From contig CABJAM010000003.1 in assembly GCA_902363555.1 (NCBI GenBank), positions 1 to 64,000 of the forward strand: a DNA stretch of 64,000 nt. The letters run 5' to 3'. How positions within the stretch are numbered: position 1 is the stretch's first letter; each line of letters starts with the position of its first letter. The notes below the pieces were generated by a model that had not been told where the DNA came from, did not search any database, and saw nothing but the letters and a program-made list of their open reading frames with translations. Below are positions 25,987-36,468 of this stretch, piece by piece. This DNA comes from Lachnospiraceae bacterium. Its GTDB lineage: Bacteria; Bacillota; Clostridia; Lachnospirales; Lachnospiraceae. The position numbers and the translations under genes were made by a program.

Positions 25987-28188
25987 ATGCCAAGAGATCG
26001 AGTACAAATAGAATTTGAACGTCTGTTTGAGCAGGTGTTTACAATGGACCGGGCGTCGGTGGACGTGGCGCTGGATGTTGATGATAGGATGACAGATGCC
26101 ATCGTCATCGCCTCAAAAGCGAACGAAATTAATATCTGCGGGCGGGGAACAAATGAGCTGCTCTGCGGGATATACAGCTTTTTTGAAGGCTGTGGAATGC
26201 TTTTTTCAATCACCGGAGAAAGCTTTATACCAAAGGCGCGCCTGATGGAAATTCCTGAAATCCATCAGACCATAAATCCCAGCGTAAAAAACCGGGGGAT
26301 TCGTATGCATTTGAATTTTGTTCAGGATCAGTCCTTTTTCTCGGAAGAGGATTTCAGAGACTTTATAGCAAACATGGGCCGGATGAAGATGAACTACCTC
26401 CTGTTCCATATGTACAACAGTCAGGAATGGTTTCCCTTCAGCTACCGCGGGGAACAGCATCTGGATCTGGAGCTGGGCAATCTGAAGCGAAAGCCTTTGC
26501 CTGACGATATGATTGGAAGGGAGAAGATCCGGACAAAGCAAATATGGTATCCAAGAGAGTTTGAGGATATAACCGATACGGAAACGCTCCTGGAGTGCGT
26601 CCACGACCGCTATCTGGATATGATGGTTTATGCCAGAGAATTTGGAATCCGGGTGGCCGCTTCCTTTGAACCGGAGGTCGTTTCCGAAATTTTTGAGGAA
26701 AAGCTTGCCCAGTGGTCGGACGGTGAACGGACGGACCGTTATGATCTTACGACCGACTGGCAGGAGGGATGGTCCGGGAAAAAGCTGGCCGATACCAGTG
26801 TCAGAAATCCCATTCTAAAGGATATGGCGGTGGAGCGGGCGTTGAGCCTGTATAAGGCTTATCCGGTGCTGGACGAGCTGCATTTGATCTCCCGGGAGGG
26901 AACCAGCTTCCAGGCGGATTCTGAGGCGGAATACATGGAGGAGCTTAAAAGACTGGAGCAGTCCTTAGGGCTGGAATTTTCCAAAGAATATGTGGCGGAG
27001 CTGCACGGCGTCAATGAGGACAGTGGCCGGATCAATCCCAAGGCTTATCCTTACTGGACCGTTTTGCCCGGAGTATCCTATATGGGTTCTGTGATCGGAG
27101 CTCTGCGCTATCTGGAGTTTGCAAGAGATATACTTAACGATGAGCGCATGAAGGCGCTTAAGGAGAAGGCAAAGCTTACTTATGTGATCAGTCTTTATTC
27201 GCCCAATCCAAAAACTATGGAGCTGGTCTGCCGGTATGCAGGTAAGGTAATCCCTGAGGGCGTGCGGTTTGATCTGCTGGGGGATTACGGCGCCAGAGAT
27301 ATCTGCCGGCAGATGGACGGGTGGCAACCGATGCTTGATGAGGGAACCGAGACGGGCCTTATATCCTGGCTGGAATTTGATGGAAATATGGCATTGGCCC
27401 AGGGGTGGACCCGCTCCATCTATGACAATGTTAAAAAAGCGAAGGCCATGGGAATCCAGACCGTCTACTTTAATCACTGGCGGCTTCATTCCCTGGAACA
27501 AAACGCCCAGCTCGCGGCAAAAACCTGTTTTGATACAGAGAAATCCTATGAAACATATATGGAGGCTTATGTGGAAAAGCTGTTCGGTCAGGAGCGCGTT
27601 CCCTTTGGGCTTTTGGCATATGAAACGCTGGAGAAGGCAACCATCTGCTGCAAGGCGCAGCACTATAATGTGGGCTTTACCGGCGACTGGGTGTACCAGC
27701 ATTCCACGGACAGTCCGGGATACCGGTGGGAGGAGCTTTTGCATACCGCACGGCTGTTTGAACAGGCGGAGCAGTACTTCAGGCAGGCGTCCGAAAATAA
27801 TGAGAGCGCCGGTGCGCGGCATGGACAGTATATGGCGGATATGTGCCGGATCAGCAGCCATCACCTCCAGGCTGTATTACATTTGCAGCGGTCGAAGCTG
27901 CCATTAATGGGCTATCAGTGCTTTCCTGTTTCCCAGGATGGAAACTGGCCCGGACCGGAGGAGCTTAAAAATTGTGTCCATGAGGCATATTTGGCGCTCG
28001 AGTATACTTATGCCTACATGAAAAGGTATTCCCGCTGGGTGAGCGGCAGCGATGAACAGGGGCAGTTGGCCCATCATCAGCTTGGAATGGTCGAACCGCT
28101 GGAGTACCATCTCCGGACATTGGAGGACAGATATAAGATGAGCGTGGAAGCATTGATAGGAGAGGATGACTATGGCCAGGAGTTATAA
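25987..28188 (+). CDS. glycoside hydrolase-like protein (GH67/GH20-like fold, unassigned)
   Basis: Cytoplasmic 733-aa protein, probably a glycosidase. Its N-terminal ~75 residues (AIVIASKANEINICGRGTNELLCGIYSFFE) resemble the small domain preceding the barrel in GH67 alpha-glucuronidases and GH20 hexosaminidases. A TIM-barrel-like part follows (NRGIRMHLNF, MGRMKMNYLLFHMYNSQEW). The GH20 acidic pair was not seen, and no GH family can be assigned with confidence. A C-terminal helical region (about 560-720) is typical of the GH67/GH115 group. It stands first among the enzymes of the operon and overlaps the next start. Confidence 0.6.
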   Translation: MPRDRVQIEFERLFEQVFTMDRASVDVALDVDDRMTDAIVIASKANEINICGRGTNELLCGIYSFFEGCGMLFSITGESFIPKARLMEIPEIHQTINPSVKNRGIRMHLNFVQDQSFFSEEDFRDFIANMGRMKMNYLLFHMYNSQEWFPFSYRGEQHLDLELGNLKRKPLPDDMIGREKIRTKQIWYPREFEDITDTETLLECVHDRYLDMMVYAREFGIRVAASFEPEVVSEIFEEKLAQWSDGERTDRYDLTTDWQEGWSGKKLADTSVRNPILKDMAVERALSLYKAYPVLDELHLISREGTSFQADSEAEYMEELKRLEQSLGLEFSKEYVAELHGVNEDSGRINPKAYPYWTVLPGVSYMGSVIGALRYLEFARDILNDERMKALKEKAKLTYVISLYSPNPKTMELVCRYAGKVIPEGVRFDLLGDYGARDICRQMDGWQPMLDEGTETGLISWLEFDGNMALAQGWTRSIYDNVKKAKAMGIQTVYFNHWRLHSLEQNAQLAAKTCFDTEKSYETYMEAYVEKLFGQERVPFGLLAYETLEKATICCKAQHYNVGFTGDWVYQHSTDSPGYRWEELLHTARLFEQAEQYFRQASENNESAGARHGQYMADMCRISSHHLQAVLHLQRSKLPLMGYQCFPVSQDGNWPGPEELKNCVHEAYLALEYTYAYMKRYSRWVSGSDEQGQLAHHQLGMVEPLEYHLRTLEDRYKMSVEALIGEDDYGQEL

Positions 28189-30571
28189 AGGAGATGCATC
28201 GGAGGTCGCATTTCTCGTAGGAGGTATCGGAACCGGTACATATTCGGTGGGGGCAAGAGGACAGCTAAAGGACTTCGAGTGGTTTAACCGGCCCGGCAAG
28301 GGAAATAAGATACCGTATTCATTTTATTCATTATATATGAATGCGGAAGGAAAGGGGAGCCAGGCGCTTGTTCTGGAATCGAAGCTTTCGCCGCCTCACA
28401 GTAAAAGTCATGGCTACGCCGTGGGCGAGTGCGCCGGGCTGCCCCGGTTTGCCCACTCGCAGTTTCAGGCCCAATATCCATTTGCGGCGATTAAACTCTG
28501 GGATGAGCGCGTTCCTCTGGAAGTGGAGATGGAGACATTTAATCCGTTTATCCCGCTGGATGATAAAAATTCCGGAATCCCTGCCGGTGTGATCCGGTAC
28601 CGGATCACCAACCCCACCGGGTATCCCATAAAGGCCGCCGTCTGCGGTTCCATGACCAATGTGGCCGGAGTGCGCCGGTTTGAGCGGGAATGCTGGGAAA
28701 GCCTGCAATATGATGACTGGGGCGAAAATGAATACCGGGATGACGGCGGGCAAAGAGGGCTGTATTTTAGGTGCAGGGATCTGGACCCCAGGCACCTCCA
28801 CTATGGAAATGTGGCGCTGACCACAAAGGACCGGAACGTGACCTACAAAAGAAACTGGCTGAACCGGGGGAACTGGGATGGGATACGTGATTTCTGGAAT
28901 GAATTTAGAAATGGCGGAACCTTATCGCCGGAGAGCGTCTACGTGGCTGAAAATCCGGGAAATGTACGTGAGATGAAAACCGGCTCCTTAAGCATAAAAA
29001 AGACGCTGGCGCCGGGAGAAACCTATGTCTATGAATTTATACTGAGCTGGTATTATCCTAACCGGCAGGATAACTGGGAATACGATTACTGTAACTGCGG
29101 CCACTGCCAGGAGCATTCCATACGCAACTATTTTGCCACACAGTATTCCGATGCCTGGGATGCAGCCGCTTATCTTTACAAAAATCTTCCGGAGCTGGAG
29201 GAAAGAACACGGAAATTTACAAAGGCGCTGTATAGCTCCACGCTCCCGGAAGCGGTGATCGAATCCGTTGCCAATAATATCACGACCCTGCGGAGCACGG
29301 TCTGCTTTAGGATCGAGGACGGAACCTTCCTTGGCTGGGAGGGCGCCTTTGAAACCGAAGGATGCTGTGAGGGAAACTGCACCCATGTGTGGAACTATGC
29401 ACAGACACTGGCCTTCCTGTTCCCCTGGCTGGAGCGGACCATGCGCCGGGTGGAATTTCTGATGGAAACCGATGGGAATGGAAAGATGACCTTCAGGACA
29501 AGGAAGGTATTCGGAAAGCCCCAGTGGGATTATCATCCGGCGGCTGATGGCCAGATGGGCTGCGTCCTTCGGATTTACAGAGATTTTTTGATCAGCGGCG
29601 ATCTGGAGGAAGTACGGCGTCTATGGCCCATGGCGAAGCTGTCGCTGGAATATGCAGCCGCATATTGGGATGCCAATAAGGACGGCGTGCTGGATGCCCA
29701 GCAGCACAATACATATGATATCGAATTTTATGGCGAAAATTCCCTGACCAATTCGGTATATTATGCCGCCCTGCGCGCCGCGGAGGAAATCGAGAAACGG
29801 CTTGGCAATGAGGATGAGGCCCGCAGGTATCACAGTCTGTGGGAAAAAGGTTCGGCTCTGATGGACGCGCTTTTATGGGATGGCGAATATTATAATCAGA
29901 ATACGGACGATGTGGACCGTTACCTGTATCAGTATGGCAGGGGCTGTCTTTCGGACCAGCTTCTGGGGCAGACGCTCGCCCATATGAACGGGCTGGGCTA
30001 TATTTTGCCAGAGGAGCATGTTAAGAGCGCCATCGCATCTGTATATAAGTATAACTTTAAGCGTTCGTTTGAGGATTTTCATTCCACGCAGAGGACCTAT
30101 GCTCTCAATGATGAAGCCGGGCTTGTCCTGTGTACCTGGCCCAAGTCCGGGGAGCCAAGGCTGCCGTTTATTTACAGCGATGAGGTGTGGGCTGGCGTGG
30201 AATACCAGGTTGCCGCACATTTGATCTATGAAGGCTTCCAGGAGGAAGGGCTTGAGATCGTCCGGGCGGTGCGCAGCCGCTATGACGGCTATATTAGAAA
30301 TCCGTTCTGTGAGGTGGAATGCGGAAACCACTATGTGCGCTCTATGGCCAGTTATATGCTTTTGACGGCGCTTACAGGATTTTCCTGTGATATGAGTGAA
30401 AATAAAATTGGCTTCAGGCCCAGGTATGCTCAGGAAAAATTTCAGGCATTTTTCAGCACCGGGAAGGCCTGGGGTATACTCCGGCAGGAGCTTGGAGAGG
30501 ACGGCGTATATCACCAGTCGGTGGAGGTCATCGAGGGCGAGGCGCTGACATTGGAGGAGACCTATGCTTGA
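28172..30571 (+). CDS. GH116-family glucosidase/xylosidase
   Basis: Cytoplasmic retaining glycosidase of the GBA2/GH116 type; family members cleave beta-glucosides, beta-xylosides or beta-GlcNAc. The N-terminal domain begins with LVGGIGTGTYSVGARGQLKDF and FNRPGKGN, hallmarks of the family. The C-terminal (alpha/alpha)6 barrel shows EGNCTHVWNYAQTLAFLFPW and HNTYDIEFYGENSLTN, the segments holding the catalytic acidic residues in characterised members. ATG 28172 is preferred over 28166 because TAGGAGAGG lies 6-7 nt upstream; it overlaps the previous gene by 17 nt. Confidence 0.88.
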   Translation: MARSYKGDASEVAFLVGGIGTGTYSVGARGQLKDFEWFNRPGKGNKIPYSFYSLYMNAEGKGSQALVLESKLSPPHSKSHGYAVGECAGLPRFAHSQFQAQYPFAAIKLWDERVPLEVEMETFNPFIPLDDKNSGIPAGVIRYRITNPTGYPIKAAVCGSMTNVAGVRRFERECWESLQYDDWGENEYRDDGGQRGLYFRCRDLDPRHLHYGNVALTTKDRNVTYKRNWLNRGNWDGIRDFWNEFRNGGTLSPESVYVAENPGNVREMKTGSLSIKKTLAPGETYVYEFILSWYYPNRQDNWEYDYCNCGHCQEHSIRNYFATQYSDAWDAAAYLYKNLPELEERTRKFTKALYSSTLPEAVIESVANNITTLRSTVCFRIEDGTFLGWEGAFETEGCCEGNCTHVWNYAQTLAFLFPWLERTMRRVEFLMETDGNGKMTFRTRKVFGKPQWDYHPAADGQMGCVLRIYRDFLISGDLEEVRRLWPMAKLSLEYAAAYWDANKDGVLDAQQHNTYDIEFYGENSLTNSVYYAALRAAEEIEKRLGNEDEARRYHSLWEKGSALMDALLWDGEYYNQNTDDVDRYLYQYGRGCLSDQLLGQTLAHMNGLGYILPEEHVKSAIASVYKYNFKRSFEDFHSTQRTYALNDEAGLVLCTWPKSGEPRLPFIYSDEVWAGVEYQVAAHLIYEGFQEEGLEIVRAVRSRYDGYIRNPFCEVECGNHYVRSMASYMLLTALTGFSCDMSENKIGFRPRYAQEKFQAFFSTGKAWGILRQELGEDGVYHQSVEVIEGEALTLEETYA

Positions 30572-31619
30572 CGAATTGATGTTTTGTAAAAATGCTCTTA
30601 CACGGTCCATCTGTGCGGAAAATCCGGATGGCGCCAAGGGCGGCGGCGCCCGCGCAGAGGTGGAGGGCGCCGAGCATGGAGCAAGGGAGCTGGGAAAAGG
30701 CTGGAAGGCGCGCCCGAGCATCAGTGTGCCACCTCACAGCACGGTGGTGCTGGCGGATATCCGGAGTATGGGTATCCTACGGCATTTGTGGATGACCTGC
30801 TATCCGGATACATGGCGCACATTTATCCTGAGGTTTTACTGGGATCAGGAGACGGAGCCCTCAGTGGAGGTTCCCATTGGGGATTTTTTCTGTAACGGCT
30901 GGTGCGAGCGGAGCTATGTGTCGTCCATTCCGGTGGCTGTCAATCCGGCCGGTGGATTTAACTGTTACTGGTCCATGCCTTTTCGCACGGCGGCCAGGAT
31001 CACCATCGAGAATCTCAGCCGGGAGGCGCAGACTTTGTTTTATCAGTTTGATTACGAATTGACAGAAGTTCCGGAAGATGCCTGCTATTTTCATGCAATG
31101 TACCGGCGGACGAACCCTCTGCCATATAAAGAGGAATATGTTATTGCAGACCGCATTGTGGGCCGGGGGCACTACGTGGGCACTTATATGGCCTGGCAGG
31201 CCAATCAAAATGGCTGGTGGGGCGAGGGCGAGATCAAGATGTATATCGACGGCGACCGGGAATATCCCACCATCTGCGGAACCGGAACGGAGGATTACTT
31301 TGGCGGCGCGTGGAACTTTGAGCAGGTGCCGGGAGAATATATGGTTTACAGCAATCTGTACAGCGGGATGCCCCAGGTCATAAAGCCCGACGGTCTGTAC
31401 CGGGCAAACACCCGGTTTGGGCTGTATCGCTGGCATCTCACCGATCCGGTGCGTTTTAGCAGCGACCTGAAAATTACGATACAGGCGCTGGGCTGGCGGA
31501 GTGAAGGGCGGTTTCTGCCGCGGCAGGATGATATAGCGTCGGTGGCTTTCTGGTATCAGACCGAGCCCCACCGGACCTTTGATCCACTGCCAGGAAAAGA
31601 TGCGCTGGAAGTGATTTAG
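30564..31619 (+). CDS. GH172 (DUF2961) family glycosidase
   Basis: DUF2961 proteins were reclassified as GH172 after alpha-fructofuranosidase and alpha-arabinofuranosidase activities were shown. The signature CGTGTEDYFGGAWNF (about 237-251, with a candidate catalytic Glu at about 243) and the preceding GEIKMYIDGDREYPTI are characteristic. The protein has 351 aa, no signal peptide and a short low-complexity Gly/Ala/Glu stretch near residues 22-46. The start overlaps the GH116 stop by 8 nt, preceded by GGAGGAGA. Substrate in this organism is unknown. Confidence 0.87.
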   Translation: MLDELMFCKNALTRSICAENPDGAKGGGARAEVEGAEHGARELGKGWKARPSISVPPHSTVVLADIRSMGILRHLWMTCYPDTWRTFILRFYWDQETEPSVEVPIGDFFCNGWCERSYVSSIPVAVNPAGGFNCYWSMPFRTAARITIENLSREAQTLFYQFDYELTEVPEDACYFHAMYRRTNPLPYKEEYVIADRIVGRGHYVGTYMAWQANQNGWWGEGEIKMYIDGDREYPTICGTGTEDYFGGAWNFEQVPGEYMVYSNLYSGMPQVIKPDGLYRANTRFGLYRWHLTDPVRFSSDLKITIQALGWRSEGRFLPRQDDIASVAFWYQTEPHRTFDPLPGKDALEVI

Positions 31620-31630
31620 GAGGTTTTCGT

Positions 31631-33334
31631 ATGATACTGACATCGGGAAATATAATAACAGAGCTGGATAACCAGCATTTAAAAATGACTAATGCCGAGG
31701 GCGAATGTCTGATCAAAACATCCGATGTCCGGCTGTTTCTCCCCCGGTTTTATGAATATAATGCAGATCCGGTGCACATGGAAATCGAAAAGACCGATTC
31801 CGGCTGCCTGCTTTGCTATGGCTTTGATAAAGACGCGCCCCTTGAGGAATGCCGTGTGCATATAGAGGCCCGTGGAAAATATCTTTCCATATATTCCTGC
31901 TTTACGGCAAACCGTGCAGTGACACTCAACAGTATCCGGCTGCTGCCGGCGGGTACAAAGATGCCCCTGTATAAAGCGGTCAACTTTAGAAACCGTCACT
32001 GTACGGAGCAGACTTGGGAGGATCTGGCCATGGGAGAGCATTTTTCCACGACCACCTATTCCACGGACTGGCAGTTTGCGCCCCACCCATCCATGCTGCT
32101 GTTTTCAAAGCTGGATTATCACCTGTTTTTGGGGGCACTGAATCTGCCTGGCAGCTTCGGGCTGTATCTTGATGTGGACAGCTATCAGGTGGCCCGTCTG
32201 GAGGAGAGCTACGGTGAGGGCGGATACGGTCAGAAGCTTGCGGCCGGGGAAGCCTTTGAAAGTACACGGTACGCCTTTTTTGTGGATTATAAAAAAGACC
32301 CCCATGATGTGGTGGAGCAGTATACAAGGCTTTTGGTGGCGGAGGGGATGATCCCGGACCCGGCCAAAAGAAAAAGGTATCCGTGGCACCGGGAAAATCT
32401 GTACTGTACATGGATCGATCAGGGCTATCTGACGGATACGGTCATACCAAACCAGCTCCATGAGCAGATCGAGATCACGCTCAATGCCGCCAATGCGGTG
32501 AGCACGGAGATGGTGATGAAGGCTGCGGATATCATCGAGAGGGAGCGGCTTCCCTTTCGGACCATACTTATCGATATGGGCTGGGCCGAGCGCGGCGAGT
32601 GGATGGCGGACCCGGTACGGTTTCCGAATTTCAGAAAACTGGTGGACGAGTTGCACCGACGCGGCTTTAAGGTGGTCATCTGGTGGAACTGGGCCGAAAT
32701 CTCTCAGCAGGCCAAAGTGGACCCCAGGTTTTTGGTGGGCGGAGGAACGCTCAATAAGCACGGACAGAGAAGCTTTGATTTTTCCAATCCCGTGACACAG
32801 AATGAATTTTTGAAGCCGCTGTTTTATAGATTATTCTCGAGTGATCCGGGCTGCTATGACACGGATGGCGTAAAGACGGATTTCCTGTCCGATAAGGTCC
32901 ATCCGGAAATGGAGCTGGCCGATGCGTCCTGGCGTGGTGAGGAGCGGTATTTTTATAACGTATTTTCATTATTTACAAAAGAGATGAAGCAATATAAAGA
33001 GGATGCGGTCCATATCGGATGTGCGGGCCATCCTTATCTTGCGGAATTTATCGATATTAACAGAACCTATGATGTGTGGTCCACCAATGTGTATGAGCAC
33101 GTCAACCGCGGCCGGATGCTTAAAGCCTGTTCACCGGGAACACCGGTGGCTTACGATTTCCATCACTTTACGGAAAATCTGGAGCTGTATTTTAAAATGG
33201 CCTATGAGCATGACTGTTCCGTTCAGATCGGAAATATTATGGGGATCAAAGAAAACCCTGTAAGCGCCTGGCAGCAGGTGGACCGGGATTATTATGAGAA
33301 ACTTCGTCTTTATCTGGGCAGGCTGCCCAGATAG
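31631..33334 (+). CDS. GH36/GH31-like alpha-glycosidase (clan GH-D type)
   Basis: Cytoplasmic 567-aa enzyme with an N-terminal beta-sandwich and a TIM barrel. Barrel segments RTILIDMGWAERGEW, GFKVVIWWNWAE and the nucleophile strand DGVKTDFLSD (Asp about residue 417) match the K-x-D pattern of clan GH-D alpha-galactosidases and their GH31-like relatives. It is diverged from classical GH36, so alpha-galactosidase activity is only the leading guess. A ribosome-binding site (AGGAGG) precedes the start, 11 nt after GH172. Confidence 0.7.
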   Translation: MILTSGNIITELDNQHLKMTNAEGECLIKTSDVRLFLPRFYEYNADPVHMEIEKTDSGCLLCYGFDKDAPLEECRVHIEARGKYLSIYSCFTANRAVTLNSIRLLPAGTKMPLYKAVNFRNRHCTEQTWEDLAMGEHFSTTTYSTDWQFAPHPSMLLFSKLDYHLFLGALNLPGSFGLYLDVDSYQVARLEESYGEGGYGQKLAAGEAFESTRYAFFVDYKKDPHDVVEQYTRLLVAEGMIPDPAKRKRYPWHRENLYCTWIDQGYLTDTVIPNQLHEQIEITLNAANAVSTEMVMKAADIIERERLPFRTILIDMGWAERGEWMADPVRFPNFRKLVDELHRRGFKVVIWWNWAEISQQAKVDPRFLVGGGTLNKHGQRSFDFSNPVTQNEFLKPLFYRLFSSDPGCYDTDGVKTDFLSDKVHPEMELADASWRGEERYFYNVFSLFTKEMKQYKEDAVHIGCAGHPYLAEFIDINRTYDVWSTNVYEHVNRGRMLKACSPGTPVAYDFHHFTENLELYFKMAYEHDCSVQIGNIMGIKENPVSAWQQVDRDYYEKLRLYLGRLPR

Positions 33335-33359
33335 GAAGGCGCAGGATGGTGGAGGACCG

Positions 33360-36300
33360 ATGGAACAGACTTTTGAAAAGTTGAAAAAGAGAATTGAGGA
33401 GCTTCTAAACAGGAGGGCCGTATGTGTACTTCCGATCGACCAGTTTATGACATGGAAGGATGAGCGGACCAATGAGCCGCACAGCACCCACCCGGATGGG
33501 GAGGGAAGTGTGATGCGCATTGGAGAGTTCTGGAGCAGTATGGACGGCTATTTGTGGCTGAACGCCCGGGTACGGGTGCCAAAGCGCCGGGATGGGCAAA
33601 AGCTGGTGGGTGTTTTTGATTTTGACAGCATCCATGAAGGCTATGCCTCCGGCTTTGAATCCATGCTTACTGTAAACGGTATGCCCTGGCAGGGTGTGGA
33701 TGAGAATCATAAAATCGTACCGATGGATGCGTTTGCCGGACAGGAGATCGATCTGACATTTCAGCTCTGGGCGGGAATCACCGGCGGGCCCAAAAGCCTG
33801 ATCTATCATCAGCTCCGGGAAGCCTGGCTGGGATATCTGGAGCCGTCGGCGGAAGCGCTGGGGCTTCTGGCACAGATGATGCTGGAGCAGGCGCAGGTTT
33901 TTGGTGCACAGGATGCAAGGAGCGTGCTGCTTGTGGGAATGCTGGAGCGGAGTCTCGGTCATATTGACTGGCATGAAAGCAGCCGGGAAAAATGGATACT
34001 CTCTGTTAAAGCGGCAAAGGAATGTCTGGAGGATGAAGCTGCCAGGTATCCGCAGCGGGATATGTTTACTGTATCCTGTGTGGGCCATACGCATATTGAC
34101 CTGGCCTGGATGTGGCGGGTGCGCCACACTAAGGAGAAGGCCGCGCGGTCATTTTCCACCGCAATGCGCCTGTTTGACGAGTTTGAGGATTTTCGTTTCT
34201 ATCAGTCCACGCCGCAGCTCTATGCGTACATCAAGGAGAACGATCCCGGGCTTTACGGACAGATCCGGGATCGGGTCCGGGAAGGCCGGTGGGAACCGGG
34301 CGGCGGCATGTGGGTTGAGGCCGACTGTAATCTGCCGGGCGGGGAATCTCTTGTCCGCCAGATCCTCTATGGAAAGCAGTACTTTATGGAGGAATTTGGC
34401 GTGGATACCCATTTTGTGTGGCTGCCGGACGCCTTTGGGTTTCCGTTCGGCCTGCCGCAGATTTTAAAGAAGTCGGGGATCGACGTCTTTATGACCTCCA
34501 AGCTGAGCTGGAACAAGCAGAACCGTTTTCCACACGATACATTTCGCTGGAGGGGCCTGGATGGCAGTGAGGTGCTCGCATACTTTCTCACCACACCTGC
34601 GGACGGCTTTCCTACCCAGGATTGGGCAGCCACCTATAATGGGGATATCCATCCAAAGTCGTTTGAGGGAACGTTCCGGCTGTATCAGGAAAAAGACTGG
34701 AACCGCAATGTGATGATGACTTACGGACACGGAGACGGGGGCGGAGGCTGCACGCGGGATATGGTCCAAAGTGTTGAGGCCATGAAGAAGGTGCCCTTTG
34801 CGCCCCAGGCGGAGTTCATTCAGCCAGAAGCCTTTTTCCGGAACCTGAAAGAAAATTTAAATAAAGAAAAGCCCCTTCCCGTCTGGGAGGATGAGCTTTA
34901 TCTGGAATATCACCGGGGAACGTACACAAGCCAGGCATTTATGAAGCGGGCCAACAGAAAGCTGGAAAACCGTCTAAGGGATCTGGAATATCTCATGGCG
35001 TTAAAGCAGGTATGCCACGAAGCGGTGGATGAGCGATTGGACGACTGCTGGAAGCTGCTTTTGAAAAATCAGTTTCACGATATACTGCCGGGGTCATCGA
35101 TCCACGAGGTCTATGAGGATGCCGGGGCGGATTATGCGTGGCTGGACCGGGAGCTTGCACGAAAGGAACAGCAGTTGACCGGAGTGTATGAAGGCGGAGG
35201 CTCATATACGGTTTGGAATAACGGGAGCTGGACGAGAAGCTGTTTGGTAAAAGTACCTTATGAGCCGGAGTCCTGCTGGACCGATGACCGTGGGGCTTTA
35301 CTTGATCAGGCACTCAGTGCGGATGGCATGGCCCTCGTTCGACTTGAGCATATGCCGCCTTATGGAATGGCAGGGATACATCCGAGTCCAAAAAATCGCC
35401 GCAGTGATGAGCGGCCGGTATTGTCACAGATCGATCTGGAGCGCCGGCACCTGGAAAATGACAGCTTTTTAATCTGCTGGAACGCACAGGGGCAGCTTAC
35501 ACGAGTCTATGATAAGCTGTTGAAATTTGAGCTGTTTACGGATCAGCCGGGAAACCATCTGGTGATCTATGAGGATAAGCCGCTCATGTTCGATGCCTGG
35601 GATATTGATTCCTTTTATACGGAAAAGTCCAGTGAGCCGGCGCTTTTGAGCGTGGAGCCGGTGGAAAATAATCCGCTGCGGACGGTTCTGAGATTTTGTT
35701 ATGGGTTCGGGGAATCTGTCATCCGCCAGGAGCTTGTGCTTGTAAAAGGTGTCCACCGGCTTGATTTTGAGACTGCGGTGGACTGGCGGGAGCGGCAATG
35801 TCTGCTTAAAGTTTATTTTCCGGCCAATGTCCATACGAGGGAAGCTGTTTTTGACACCCAGTTTGGAAATATCAAGCGGAGCACCACAAAAAATACAAGT
35901 GTGGATGCGGCAAAATTTGAGGTGTGCGGCCACCGCTTTGCCGATGTCAGCCAGAGTGACCGTGGCCTTGCAATACTTAATGACTGTAAATACGGCTACG
36001 ATGTTTCGGGAAGTACTGTGGGCCTGACGCTCATAAAATCTGCCATCGATCCGGACGACCGGGCCGATCAGGGTGCACACCGGTTTACCTATGCGGTCTG
36101 CCCCCACGATGGAAGCTGGTATGACAGTGGCATTCAGGAACAGGCATTTGACCTGAACAATCCGCCGGTTCTGTGGCCGGGAAGGGTCCTGTCGGATACA
36201 AAACCGCTTTTTGCGGTTCATGGCGCATTTATTGAGATCGACGCGGTAAAGCCGGCGGAGGACCGAAACGGTATTATCCTGCGTTTTCACGAATATGCCG

Positions 36301-36464
36301 GTGGCGATGGCCGTATTTCCATAACCAGCCATTATGGTATCCGGGCATGGCAGGAATGCGACCTGCTGGAACGGGCGGTGGGGGAAATGGTGGAAGCTAA
36401 ATGCCTGGAATGCCTGGTGAAGCCTTACGAAATAAAAACTTACCGCATTTTTATGGAGGTATAA
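33360..36464 (+). CDS. GH38 alpha-mannosidase
   Basis: Large (1034 aa) cytoplasmic alpha-mannosidase of the class II type. The zinc-binding HTHIDLAWMW (H243, H245, D247) opens the catalytic domain and the nucleophile lies in WLPDAFGFPFGLPQIL (D about 357). The middle helical bundle (KNQFHDILPGSSIHEVYEDA) and C-terminal beta domains follow in the usual order. ATG 33360 is used because GGTGGAGG ends 5 nt before it; the frame extends upstream inside the previous gene without a ribosome-binding site. Substrates would be mannosides liberated from imported glycans. Confidence 0.92.
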   Translation: MEQTFEKLKKRIEELLNRRAVCVLPIDQFMTWKDERTNEPHSTHPDGEGSVMRIGEFWSSMDGYLWLNARVRVPKRRDGQKLVGVFDFDSIHEGYASGFESMLTVNGMPWQGVDENHKIVPMDAFAGQEIDLTFQLWAGITGGPKSLIYHQLREAWLGYLEPSAEALGLLAQMMLEQAQVFGAQDARSVLLVGMLERSLGHIDWHESSREKWILSVKAAKECLEDEAARYPQRDMFTVSCVGHTHIDLAWMWRVRHTKEKAARSFSTAMRLFDEFEDFRFYQSTPQLYAYIKENDPGLYGQIRDRVREGRWEPGGGMWVEADCNLPGGESLVRQILYGKQYFMEEFGVDTHFVWLPDAFGFPFGLPQILKKSGIDVFMTSKLSWNKQNRFPHDTFRWRGLDGSEVLAYFLTTPADGFPTQDWAATYNGDIHPKSFEGTFRLYQEKDWNRNVMMTYGHGDGGGGCTRDMVQSVEAMKKVPFAPQAEFIQPEAFFRNLKENLNKEKPLPVWEDELYLEYHRGTYTSQAFMKRANRKLENRLRDLEYLMALKQVCHEAVDERLDDCWKLLLKNQFHDILPGSSIHEVYEDAGADYAWLDRELARKEQQLTGVYEGGGSYTVWNNGSWTRSCLVKVPYEPESCWTDDRGALLDQALSADGMALVRLEHMPPYGMAGIHPSPKNRRSDERPVLSQIDLERRHLENDSFLICWNAQGQLTRVYDKLLKFELFTDQPGNHLVIYEDKPLMFDAWDIDSFYTEKSSEPALLSVEPVENNPLRTVLRFCYGFGESVIRQELVLVKGVHRLDFETAVDWRERQCLLKVYFPANVHTREAVFDTQFGNIKRSTTKNTSVDAAKFEVCGHRFADVSQSDRGLAILNDCKYGYDVSGSTVGLTLIKSAIDPDDRADQGAHRFTYAVCPHDGSWYDSGIQEQAFDLNNPPVLWPGRVLSDTKPLFAVHGAFIEIDAVKPAEDRNGIILRFHEYAGGDGRISITSHYGIRAWQECDLLERAVGEMVEAKCLECLVKPYEIKTYRIFMEV

Positions 36465-36468
36465 GATT

